A stretch of DNA of 10,722 nt from Calditrichia bacterium (GTDB lineage Bacteria > Calditrichota > Calditrichia > RBG-13-44-9), in contig JALXCH010000616.1 in NCBI GenBank assembly GCA_026991005.1, positions 1-10,722 on the forward strand, in the 5' to 3' direction. The translations under genes were made by a program, and so were the position numbers. Position 1 is the stretch's first letter. Each line of letters opens with the position of its first letter. Shown piece after piece: positions 1 through 6,715 of the stretch. The notes below the pieces were generated by a model. The model worked only from the letters and a program-made list of their open reading frames with translations. It was not told the origin of the DNA and searched no databases.

Positions 1-2324
1 CCACTCCGGGCGAGCCCAATTTCGACCAGACCGATAAGGATGAATCCGACCAGATTGGTTTAAGCAGTTTCGACTATTTCGTCCCGGCGGGCGATATTGC
101 CATGGCAGACGACAACGAGATGTGGCAGCGCATGCAACCAGGTTTCTTTGATGTGCCCTCTTCCTTCCAGAACGGGCGTCCCACTGCCGGTGAGGATGGC
201 GATTTCGTGTACGGTTCGGGTTACTTCCCCATGACGCCGGGACAAACCGAGCGCCTCTCTCTGGCATTGATTTACGGCTGGGATCTGGACGATATGGTGA
301 AAAAGCTGGAGACGGTGCGCAAGATTTACAATTCCGATTACCGCTTCCCCATCGCACCGCTCAAACCAATTCTTACCGCCATTGCCGGGGACGATAGCGT
401 GGTGCTGTACTGGGATCGCGGAGCGGAAAAATCGTTCGACCAGGTGCTGCGGGAATTCGATTTTGAGGGGTACAAAATTTACCGCTCAACCGATCCGGAT
501 TTCAATGATGCCCGGGTTATTACCAATTCCGCCGGAAATCTGGTGGCTTATAAACCCATTGCCCAGTTCGACCTGATTGATGGTATCTCCGGCTGGTACT
601 ATCCGCCCAACGATATTTACCAGACGCTGCAAGGATGGTCTTTCAATCTGGGGAGTGAGACAGGGTTGCAACACTCCTATGTGGATTACGATGTGGAAAA
701 CGGGCGCACCTATTACTACGCCGTGGTGGCTTACGACAAAGGGGTGGATTCCACCGGAGTGATTCCTTCAGAATGTACCAAAGCCATCAAACGCAGCGAA
801 ACGGGAGAAATTATTCTGGATGTGAACACCGCCATGGTAACACCCTCGCCGGCTGTGGCAGGCTACCAGGCGCCAAAGAGCCGGGAAGAGCTGGAACATG
901 TGAAGGGCGATGGTTACGGAACCATTTCCTACAAAATAATCGATCCCACCGCCCTTACCGGCCACGATTACGAAGTAAAATTCTGGGATACCTCCAACGA
1001 TGGCATCGATAACAATAACAACTGGACGCTGAACGATGATGTGGGAGCCGATGGCATTCCCAATACCGGCGATTACGGAGAAGGCGACCACATACCCACT
1101 CCCGGCGAGCCCAATCTGGATTTTCGCGATCCCAAAGAGATGGAAGCCATTACCACCCGCTACGCGGTGCAGGATTTGTACGAGTACAGCGAAAACTTTA
1201 CACCCGACGACACAAATTTTGTGAATATCAGCCGCAGTCATCTGGTGGAAGGAAGTGTGGTGGTGCAGGATGGTCTGGGCAATGTGGTACCGGATTCCCT
1301 TTACGTGATTGATTACGAGGAAGGCGCCATCAAAGCAGCTTATTCCGGTGCCCTGAAAGACCAGACCCACACCATTCGCTATCAGTACTATCCGGTGTAC
1401 TTCAGTCCCTACATGCAGGGAACGCCCTGGATTCCCTATGTAAAGGATAGCGACATCTTCGACGGACTGACCCTGGAATTTAACAACATCTGGGTTACCG
1501 AACCGGACTCCACCCGCAGTGGCTGGAACAATCCCGATATTCAGTACAGCTACGATTTGAATTTCGAGATCATTCAGCATCCGGTAACGGGAGAGAAGTT
1601 GAAACCCATATTCTTCCCGTCTAACTACGAGATTCGCATGTACGACCATGTGGTGGATACCACCAGCGATTTCTTCCAGGTACCGGCATTTCCGCCTTCT
1701 CCCCGTAAGTTCGAAATCGTAAACACCACCGGTGGTTACAAAATTGAATATGTGCACAACGATGCGGATGGCGATTCGCTGCCTTCGGTGGGGGAACGGG
1801 TCATCTTCCTGGAAAAAGATCCTTCCGGGAATTTCACGGTGTACACCTGGCAATTCCTGCTGAAAACCGACAATCCCGGTTACCACTACCAGTTTAAGCA
1901 GGGCGATATTTTGACGCTGGCTGCGAAATTCCCCTTCAACAAATTCGATAAATTTACCTTCCGAACCGAAGTGCCTCAGGTTAATGTCACGGAAGCGAAA
2001 CAGTCGCTGGACAATATCAAGGTGGTGCCCAATCCGTACATTGTGGGACACGAGTTTGAACCGCCTTTGCCGCCGGGGGTGACCAGCGGGCGGGGTGAGC
2101 GCATCCTTTATTTCACCCATCTGCCGAAGGACTCCAAAGTGCACATTTTTACCGCCCGCGGCGAGCATGTGATTACCCTGCAGGGGCCAACTTCAGTGTT
2201 CGATGGCACCATTACCTGGAACATGAAGACCAAGGAAAATCTCGATATTGCTTACGGGGTGTATTTTTATGTGGTGGAATCGCCCGTTGGGGAGAAACGG
2301 GGCAAATTTGCAGTGATTAAGTGA
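1..2324 (+). CDS. Large T9SS-sorted surface protein, 5' end outside window
   Basis: The reading frame is open from the first complete codon at position 3, so this is the C-terminal 773 residues of a longer protein; the ATG at 102 is internal. Positions about 350-750 look like a fibronectin III-like segment (VVLYWD, EGYKIYRSTDPDF, then RTYYYAVVAYDKG). Positions about 985-1130 hold acidic, Asn/Gly-rich loops (WDTSNDGIDNNNNW, DDVGADGIPNTGDYGEGD, PTPGEPN) resembling calcium-binding loops. A second TPGEPN copy starts at position 3, followed by DKDESDQIGLSSF. From about 2020 the tail reads VVPNPYIVG, then ILYFTHLP, GVYFYVVE and FAVIK at the stop, which is the layout of a type IX secretion C-terminal sorting domain. 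It should therefore be exported across the outer membrane and surface-anchored or released. No catalytic motif is visible and the exact function is unknown. The PorV-family gene follows after 19 bases. Confidence 0.85.
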   Translation, partial: TPGEPNFDQTDKDESDQIGLSSFDYFVPAGDIAMADDNEMWQRMQPGFFDVPSSFQNGRPTAGEDGDFVYGSGYFPMTPGQTERLSLALIYGWDLDDMVKKLETVRKIYNSDYRFPIAPLKPILTAIAGDDSVVLYWDRGAEKSFDQVLREFDFEGYKIYRSTDPDFNDARVITNSAGNLVAYKPIAQFDLIDGISGWYYPPNDIYQTLQGWSFNLGSETGLQHSYVDYDVENGRTYYYAVVAYDKGVDSTGVIPSECTKAIKRSETGEIILDVNTAMVTPSPAVAGYQAPKSREELEHVKGDGYGTISYKIIDPTALTGHDYEVKFWDTSNDGIDNNNNWTLNDDVGADGIPNTGDYGEGDHIPTPGEPNLDFRDPKEMEAITTRYAVQDLYEYSENFTPDDTNFVNISRSHLVEGSVVVQDGLGNVVPDSLYVIDYEEGAIKAAYSGALKDQTHTIRYQYYPVYFSPYMQGTPWIPYVKDSDIFDGLTLEFNNIWVTEPDSTRSGWNNPDIQYSYDLNFEIIQHPVTGEKLKPIFFPSNYEIRMYDHVVDTTSDFFQVPAFPPSPRKFEIVNTTGGYKIEYVHNDADGDSLPSVGERVIFLEKDPSGNFTVYTWQFLLKTDNPGYHYQFKQGDILTLAAKFPFNKFDKFTFRTEVPQVNVTEAKQSLDNIKVVPNPYIVGHEFEPPLPPGVTSGRGERILYFTHLPKDSKVHIFTARGEHVITLQGPTSVFDGTITWNMKTKENLDIAYGVYFYVVESPVGEKRGKFAVIK

Positions 2325-2343
2325 AATCAATGTGAGGTCTGGA

Positions 2344-3372
2344 ATGAGCATCCGTCAACCAGTTGGTGTATTTTTATTGATGCTTTTCGGAATGGCGATA
2401 TGGGGGAAGGGGGTACAGGCGCAGGACAAAGTAGGTACTTCTGCGGCACCTTTTCTGGGAATAAACATTGGAGCGGCAGCTACCGCGATGGGAGGTGCCT
2501 ATGTGAGCCTGGCTCGGGATGCTTCCACCATTTACTGGAATCCTGGCGCTACCTCCCGCCTGGAACACTCGGTGGCTAATTTCACCCACACCAAGTGGTT
2601 CGTAAATACCAGCTACAACTGGGCTGGTGTGGTTCTGAAAATGGGTGGTGCCAATGCTCTGGGACTGAATCTGGCTATCCTGGATTACGGGGAAGAGGAA
2701 GTGACCACGGTACACTATCCCGAAGGCACCGGCGAACGCTGGAGTGCACAGGATTTATTTGCTTCAATCTCTTATGCGCGGAACCTTACCGACCGTTTCT
2801 CCATTGGGGGGGCGGTAAAGATTATTCAGCAGAAAATTTTTCACGAAGTTGCCACCGGATATGCCGTGGATATTGGATTGCTCTACATCACTCGCTTTAA
2901 CGGCATGCGGCTGGGGATGAGTATTCAGAACTTCGGAACGGAGATGCAACTGGATGGCAAAGACCTGATTAGATCCTACGACATGGATCCCAACCATCTG
3001 GGGAACAATCCCAATATTAGCTCCAAATTGCGTACTCAGTCCTGGCCGATTCCTCTGTTCTACCGGGTAGGCGTGTCCATGGATGTGGTGCGGTTTGGTG
3101 GTGGTGCCATTATGCTGGCGACCGATGCTTTAATTCCCAGCGATAACTCCACGGTGTTGAATGCCGGTATGGAACTGCGCTGGAATAAAGTGTTTTTCCT
3201 GCGCGCCGGTTACAAATCAATTTTACGTGAGGAAACCCAGGAAGGACTGACTGCCGGATTGGGAATCCACTATTTTATCCCCGGCCTGGGACGGGTGAGC
3301 ATGGACTATGCTTACAACGATTACGGTTTACTCCAGGCGGTTCATGTGCTTGGGTTGGGGTTTGAGTTTTAA
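2344..3372 (+). CDS. PorV/PorQ-family outer-membrane beta-barrel protein
   Basis: Predicted 342-residue outer-membrane protein. The N-terminus is a signal peptide (basic MSIRQ, hydrophobic GVFLLMLFGMAIW, probable cleavage after VQA before QDKVG). The mature start, GTSAAPFLGINIGAAATAMG and then GGAYVSLARDASTIYWNPG, is the hallmark of the PorV/PorQ (UPF0164-like) family, whose beta-barrel shuttles or anchors type IX secretion cargo. Alternating strands such as GLNLAILDYG and RLGMSIQNFG continue to a terminal aromatic strand ending GLGFEF. I chose the ATG at 2344 because GAGG at 2334-2337 lies six bases upstream. An in-frame GTG at 2332 would add four residues but has no good ribosome site. The 19-base gap from the preceding T9SS cargo gene suggests one transcript. 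FCB genomes often carry several paralogues, so this may be a cargo-specific one rather than the core PorV. Confidence 0.85.
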   Translation: MSIRQPVGVFLLMLFGMAIWGKGVQAQDKVGTSAAPFLGINIGAAATAMGGAYVSLARDASTIYWNPGATSRLEHSVANFTHTKWFVNTSYNWAGVVLKMGGANALGLNLAILDYGEEEVTTVHYPEGTGERWSAQDLFASISYARNLTDRFSIGGAVKIIQQKIFHEVATGYAVDIGLLYITRFNGMRLGMSIQNFGTEMQLDGKDLIRSYDMDPNHLGNNPNISSKLRTQSWPIPLFYRVGVSMDVVRFGGGAIMLATDALIPSDNSTVLNAGMELRWNKVFFLRAGYKSILREETQEGLTAGLGIHYFIPGLGRVSMDYAYNDYGLLQAVHVLGLGFEF

Positions 3373-3475
3373 GAGGAGGGGAATAAGGTAAATAAGGGAA
3401 ATAGGGTTTATAAGGGAATAGAGGAAATAGGGTAGATAGAGTGTAATTAAAGGAAATAGGGAAAACAGGTATATA
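3373..3475 (+). repeat. Purine-rich degenerate GGGAAATAGGG repeat
   Basis: Directly after the PorV-family stop codon the + strand is almost pure purine plus T. It has loosely repeated units of the form AATAAGGG / AAATAGGG / TATAAGGG, with runs of three or more G at 3378, 3396, 3404, 3414, 3430 and 3459. No open reading frame or clear hairpin terminator is present. It looks like low-complexity intergenic sequence; a quadruplex or terminator-like role is possible but not shown. Confidence 0.5.
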
Positions 3476-3510
3476 AGACAGTTGTGGATTGCATTAAAGT
3501 TTTAATGGAA

Positions 3511-3626
3511 AATGTCCTCAGGATGGTGTGTATGAAATGTCCGCTCCCAGAGTCTCCAAAGGAGTCCAAAGGACCTATGGACATAAGAACCTAAAGATCT
3601 GCGGAAAGGATGCTGTGCATAAAATG
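3511..3626 (+). repeat. Two copies of a dispersed intergenic core repeat
   Basis: The segment from 3511 (AATGTCCTCAGGATGGTGTG, continuing to 3539) is a diverged copy of the unit at 9802-9830 and 10115-10143. A close copy of the core, AGGATGCTGTGCATAAAATG, lies at 3607-3626. Between them, AAATGTCCGCTCCCAGAG (from 3535) matches AAATGTCCGCTCGCAGAG near 9839, so the arrangement, not just the core, recurs in a second intergenic region. No coding potential is seen. Confidence 0.6.
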
Positions 3627-3701
3627 AGTAAAAGATTAACTTCATGAGGAGGTAGGTAGATTGTTTTATAAATTTTGTATATTTAAACTTGTTTTAATTT
3701 A

Positions 3702-3727
3702 ATTCGTGCGCATTCGTGAAATTCGTG
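3702..3727 (+). repeat. Triple ATTCGTG direct repeat
   Basis: ATTCGTG occurs at 3702, 3712 and 3721, spaced by 10 and 9 bases, inside an otherwise AT-rich stretch. The near-helical spacing would place three copies on one face of the DNA. It could be a regulatory site array, or a fragment of a dispersed intergenic repeat, which I consider more likely given the surroundings. Confidence 0.45.
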
Positions 3728-3780
3728 GTTAGTGAACGAAATTTGCATTTTGGGATTTAAAATGTTGCTGCGGTTTTTAT

Positions 3781-3966
3781 TTGATTTTTGAGTATTTGTC
3801 ATTTGGATTTTGACATTTGTTATTTGGTACCTGGAATTTGTCATTTGATGTTTAAAATGTATCGTTTATTGTTTGGAATTTGTCTTTGGGTATTTGGAAT
3901 TTCCTTGTGATTTGGGATTTGTCATTTGGAATTTCCTTGTGATTTGGGATTTGTCATTTGGAATTT
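3781..3966 (+). repeat. TTTG-rich tandem repeats including a 32-base unit
   Basis: This AT-rich stretch is made of variants of ATTTGGAATTTG and ATTTGTCATTTGG. From 3893 a 32-base unit (begins TTTGGAATTTCCTTGTGATT) is repeated exactly at 3925, and a third partial copy starts at 3957, before the region leads into the promoter area of the next gene. The same ATTTG/GAATTTG vocabulary returns at 10455-10530. No gene is present. Confidence 0.7.
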
Positions 3967-3968
3967 CT

Positions 3969-4003
3969 TTAATTAATTGTTCTTCTTAATTAAACAAAAG
4001 GAG
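3969..4003 (+). promoter_or_regulatory. Paired TTAATTAA sites and Shine-Dalgarno before the starch-binding gene
   Basis: Two copies of the self-palindrome TTAATTAA lie at 3969-3976 and 3986-3993, with starts 17 bases apart. AGGAG at 3999-4003 is an optimal ribosome site eight bases ahead of the ATG at 4012. The AT-rich pair could be part of the promoter or a regulator site; only the ribosome site is firm. Confidence 0.45.
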
Positions 4004-4011
4004 CCGCTATT

Positions 4012-6066
4012 ATGAGAAGGGTTACACGAATCGGGTCAGTGCTTATTTTGCTGCTGGCCATCGGATTATTATCTGCCCAGACGGTAAACGTCACGTTCCG
4101 TCTGAACACGGCTACTGTGCCGGACACGGTGGGGCCAAACTCCGTCGTTCAGGTGCGTGGTAGCGTTGCCCCGTTGACCTGGGGAAGCGACACCCAGGGA
4201 AATATGACCAACGTGGGCGGCGACTACTGGGAAGTGACGCTGGCCTTCCCGGCAGGGAGCAGCATTCAGTACAAATTCTTTGTGAATGCTGCTGGCGATC
4301 CCAACGGAAACGGCTGGGAAAGCAACGTGAACACCGGTTCCGGCAACCGGGAATTTACCGTGGGTACCGCCGATACGGTACTGCCGCTGCAGTTCTTCAA
4401 CAAGCAGTTTGGGAACGATCCCCTGTTCACGCCTTACGTTCCCACCGATTCCATCGATGTGTGGTTCCGGGTGAACATGCAGGCTTATGTGCCGTTCGAT
4501 CCCAACAACCACATCATCATGGTTAAAGGTGCTCGCTGGCCCGGAGCACTGGGAGACCTCACCTGGAACTCCGACAGTACTCTGGGAATCCTCACCCCGG
4601 AAACCGGTTCGGATAATCCGGGACAGTTTGTCTATCCCGCAGAAAACTTCTGGTCGGGGCGTATCCGCATTCCCAAGGACTCGGTAACGGCGGGTGAGAC
4701 CATCGAGTACAAATTCATCATTGCGGATAAGAACAATCCCACCAGCATTGTGGAATGGGAAGGTATCGACAACCGCACCTTCAACATTCCCCAGGACAAG
4801 GCAGATACCACCCTGCACTGGGTGTGGTGGAACAATATCCCCTACGTGCCGCCGCAAGGTAACGACACTGCCACAGTGAAATTCCGTGCCGACCTGACCC
4901 AGGCCATCAACGAAAACGGGTTTAGCATTGGCGACACCCTGATTGTGAAATGGGGTTACAACGGCACAGCGAATTTCTCCCAGGATACCCTGGTGAACGA
5001 GTTCCTCACTAACTACTATTCGGTGGAAGTCCAGGTGGAAAATGTAATTCCGGGAAGCAACCTGCAATATCAATACTATCTGGTTAAACACGGGTCGGAA
5101 TATCGCGAAATTTTCTTTGATTACGATGATCCCGTCACAGCCTCGCAGGAAAAACGCAAAATTTACCTGCCCGATCCGCTGCCCACGGTTGTAGAGGTTC
5201 AGGATACTTCCAGCGACATGACGGCGTTGCATCGGATGCCGCGCTTCCAGAACACCTCGCCCATCTCCCAGCCGGTGCTGGTCACTTACACCTGCGATCT
5301 GCGTCCGCCGTATTATCAGGTGCTGCTGGAAGGGGATACCATCCAGAATATTCAGGGAAGCAACTGGTGGATTTATCCCGGTCAGCAGGATTCCATTTTC
5401 GCCTGGGGCGTGTACATCAACGGTCCCGGAAATGGAACTCCCGGCTGGCAGGGCTGGAATCCCATTGACCTGGCACCGTACAAGATGTACGACGATGGAA
5501 CCCACGGCGACATGACGCCCGGTGACTCCATCTACGCTTACCAGCATCTGTTCTCCCCCGACAGCGGAGACATCGTCGGGCAGGAATTCAAGTTCGGAAT
5601 TGGCGGTGGCGATAACGAAGGTGGAAACACCGGCTACGGCTTGAACCACTTCGAAAATATCGACGACAGCCAGCCGGAATTCACCATCCATAGCGATTTC
5701 GGTTCCATTAATCCCGGATTCTACTGGCGCTGGGATTTCAATAACCATGTTGTGGGCATCGAAAATAGCGAGCCGGTAACGGTGGTGCGCACACCGCGGC
5801 TGGATCCCAACTATCCCAACCCGTTCAACCCGGTAACCACCATCAATTTTGTGCTACCCAAGACGATGGATGTGAAGCTGGTGATTTACGACGTGCTGGG
5901 TCGGAAAGTGCGTACCTTGCTGGATGGGAAGCAGCGTCCCGGTGCCCATCGCGTGCTCTGGAATGGTACCGATGATCATGGCAAAGTGGTGGCTTCCGGT
6001 ATCTACTACTATCGCCTCACCACCGAAAATTACGATAAGACCATGCGCATGCTGCTCATCAAATAA
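4012..6066 (+). CDS. Secreted multi-module starch-binding-like protein with T9SS tail
   Basis: A 684-residue protein with a signal peptide (MRRVTR, hydrophobic IGSVLILLLAIGLL, cleavage near SAQ). Residues about 24-117 resemble a CBM20/CBM48-type starch-binding beta-sandwich: VNVTFRLN, WEVTLAFPAG, IQYKFFVN, then NREFTV. Related modules follow at about 147-259 (DVWFRVNMQ, IEYKFII, NRTFNI) and 285-386 (TVKFRADL, LQYQYYLV). A more distant one lies at about 422-575 (GQEFKFGIGGGDNEGG). Residues 597-684 form a type IX secretion sorting domain: PNYPNPFNPVTTINFVLP, then VKLVIYDVLGRKVRTL, ASGIYYYRLT and a basic end. No glycosidase active site is visible. By analogy with SusE/SusF the likely role is holding alpha-glucans at the cell surface, but the ligand is inferred. 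The start has a strong AGGAG site, and a terminator follows. Confidence 0.82.
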   Translation: MRRVTRIGSVLILLLAIGLLSAQTVNVTFRLNTATVPDTVGPNSVVQVRGSVAPLTWGSDTQGNMTNVGGDYWEVTLAFPAGSSIQYKFFVNAAGDPNGNGWESNVNTGSGNREFTVGTADTVLPLQFFNKQFGNDPLFTPYVPTDSIDVWFRVNMQAYVPFDPNNHIIMVKGARWPGALGDLTWNSDSTLGILTPETGSDNPGQFVYPAENFWSGRIRIPKDSVTAGETIEYKFIIADKNNPTSIVEWEGIDNRTFNIPQDKADTTLHWVWWNNIPYVPPQGNDTATVKFRADLTQAINENGFSIGDTLIVKWGYNGTANFSQDTLVNEFLTNYYSVEVQVENVIPGSNLQYQYYLVKHGSEYREIFFDYDDPVTASQEKRKIYLPDPLPTVVEVQDTSSDMTALHRMPRFQNTSPISQPVLVTYTCDLRPPYYQVLLEGDTIQNIQGSNWWIYPGQQDSIFAWGVYINGPGNGTPGWQGWNPIDLAPYKMYDDGTHGDMTPGDSIYAYQHLFSPDSGDIVGQEFKFGIGGGDNEGGNTGYGLNHFENIDDSQPEFTIHSDFGSINPGFYWRWDFNNHVVGIENSEPVTVVRTPRLDPNYPNPFNPVTTINFVLPKTMDVKLVIYDVLGRKVRTLLDGKQRPGAHRVLWNGTDDHGKVVASGIYYYRLTTENYDKTMRMLLIK

Positions 6067-6100
6067 GCGCTTTCCCGGCGAATATGCGTGGTTTTTATTG

Positions 6101-6130
6101 GGGACCCAAAACCTCGTGTTTTGGGTCTCT
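6101..6130 (+). terminator. Rho-independent terminator after the starch-binding gene
   Basis: GACCCAAAAC (6103-6112) pairs perfectly with GTTTTGGGTC (6118-6127) across a five-base loop. Outer G-T and G-C pairs extend the stem, and a pyrimidine run, TCTCTTTCT, follows. The T tract is imperfect, but the position 35 bases past the stop at 6066 fits a transcript end for this gene. Confidence 0.75.
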
Positions 6131-6209
6131 TTCTATCGACCATGAGTGAAGAGGTTGTGTGAAAACGCTATGTCAACAGAATATTTATTCATTGTCATTC
6201 AAAGCAAAA

Positions 6210-6255
6210 CATAGCCCCGAGCTTCCTGCGGAGCATCCCTATGGGAAGCTCGGGG
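6210..6255 (+). repeat. REP-like hairpin, copy 1
   Basis: CCCCGAGCTTCC (6215-6226) pairs perfectly with GGAAGCTCGGGG (6244-6255) around a 17-base loop. CATAG precedes the stem at 6210-6214. The loop carries TGCGGAGCATCC, which is 11 of 12 bases identical to the reverse complement of the loop core in the hairpin at 6334-6377. The two are therefore the same element in opposite orientation. A tetranucleotide at the foot of an imperfectly conserved palindrome is the layout of REP elements. Confidence 0.7.
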
Positions 6256-6272
6256 AACATAAATCCAAACTA

Positions 6273-6307
6273 AAAATTGGGCTTTAGCCCAATTTTAGGC
6301 TAAAGCC
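6273..6307. repeat. Overlapping alternative hairpins built on GGCTTTAGCC
   Basis: AAAATTGGGC (6273-6282) pairs with GCCCAATTTT (6287-6296) over a TTTA loop. The overlapping GGCTTTAGCC (6280-6289) instead pairs perfectly with GGCTAAAGCC (6298-6307). The two stems exclude one another. It sits midway between the two inverted REP-like hairpins. It could be a repeat of its own or a transcript structure; no T tract marks it as a terminator on the + strand. Confidence 0.6.
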
Positions 6308-6333
6308 TTATTTTGAGAGAGGTATTCAGTGAT

Positions 6334-6377
6334 CCACGAGCTTCCACAGGATGCTGCGCAAAAAGCTCGTGGCTATG
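6334..6377 (-). repeat. REP-like hairpin, copy 2, inverted
   Basis: CCACGAGCTT (6334-6343) pairs perfectly with AAGCTCGTGG (6363-6372) around a 19-base loop holding AGGATGCTGCGCA. CTATG follows at 6373-6377, so on the - strand the element reads CATAG then stem, as in the copy at 6210-6255. Both stem arms carry matching changes relative to that copy (CCCCGAG/CTCGGGG versus CCACGAG/CTCGTGG), meaning pairing is conserved while sequence varies. Confidence 0.7.
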
Positions 6378-6403
6378 ACGACACAAAAAGATGCAGCATT
6401 CTG

Positions 6404-6472
6404 AAAATATTATTTTTAAATACAAATATACAATAAATATATGCATTTATATATTAATACAGGAATTATAGA
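6404..6472. other. Very AT-rich block upstream of the symporter gene
   Basis: This stretch is nearly all A and T, with self-complementary runs such as AAATATATGCATTTATATATT-like sequence around 6437-6457. No open reading frame is present. Between here and 6595 I see nothing else definable. It may act as an upstream promoter element or simply be non-coding drift. Confidence 0.4.
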
Positions 6473-6595
6473 GTCCGTAGAGAAATGCTTAATTTATTAA
6501 ATAATACAAAACTTTCTCCCACAGGATCGGTATCCGACTATATTTTTAGTATTAAACAAATACTATGAGTGGCAATATGCATGATATTGTTAAAA

Positions 6596-6605
6596 TATAA
6601 TTTTG
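6596..6605 (+). promoter_or_regulatory. Possible -10 promoter element of the symporter operon
   Basis: TATAAT lies at 6596-6601 and overlaps TAATTTTG at 6598-6605. The latter matches the TAnnTTTG -7 element described for Bacteroidota. No convincing -35 or -33 partner is seen upstream. If used, it would give a leader of roughly 110 bases before the ATG at 6716, containing inverted repeats (TTACACG 6616-6622 with CGTGTAA 6655-6661; AAATGTT 6629-6635 with AACATTT 6660-6666). Confidence 0.28.
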
Positions 6606-6679
6606 ATTTTCGTTCTTACACGGCCTCTAAATGTTCAACAATACTCTCGGATTTCGTGTAACATTTTTCGAGAGAGAAA

Positions 6680-6693
6680 CGGAAACGTTGACT
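6680..6693 (+). promoter_or_regulatory. Possible LacI-family operator before the symporter gene
   Basis: CGGAAACGTTGACT matches the catabolite-responsive cre consensus TGWAANCGNTNWCA at 11 of 14 positions, with the central CG and AACGTT core intact. It lies 22 bases before the symporter ATG, where a bound repressor would block expression. LacI-type regulators commonly control sugar uptake genes. No regulator gene is in the window, and a match of this length can occur by chance. Confidence 0.3.
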
Positions 6694-6715
6694 CGGGAAA
6701 AAATGCGGGAAAATC

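Noticed and set aside
102..104. ATG at 102 as the true start of the first gene
   Set aside because: The frame is open to the window edge with the same family-like sequence (TPGEPNFDQTDKDESD), and no ribosome site precedes the ATG.
768..2168. 466-codon - strand open frame
   Set aside because: It is fully antisense to the T9SS surface protein, shows no recognisable domain, and reflects the codon bias of the + strand gene.
3781..3966. CRISPR array
   Set aside because: The 32-base units abut directly with no spacers, and no cas gene is present.
4069..5748. 559-codon - strand open frame
   Set aside because: Antisense to the starch-binding-like protein, whose frame has a signal peptide, modules and sorting domain. 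The antisense product has none.
6215..6255. Second terminator
   Set aside because: The stem is strong but no T run follows on either strand, and its inverted twin at 6334-6377 points to a repeat element.
6404..6472. Replication origin in the AT-rich block
   Set aside because: No DnaA boxes, and no dnaA, dnaN or parAB genes nearby.
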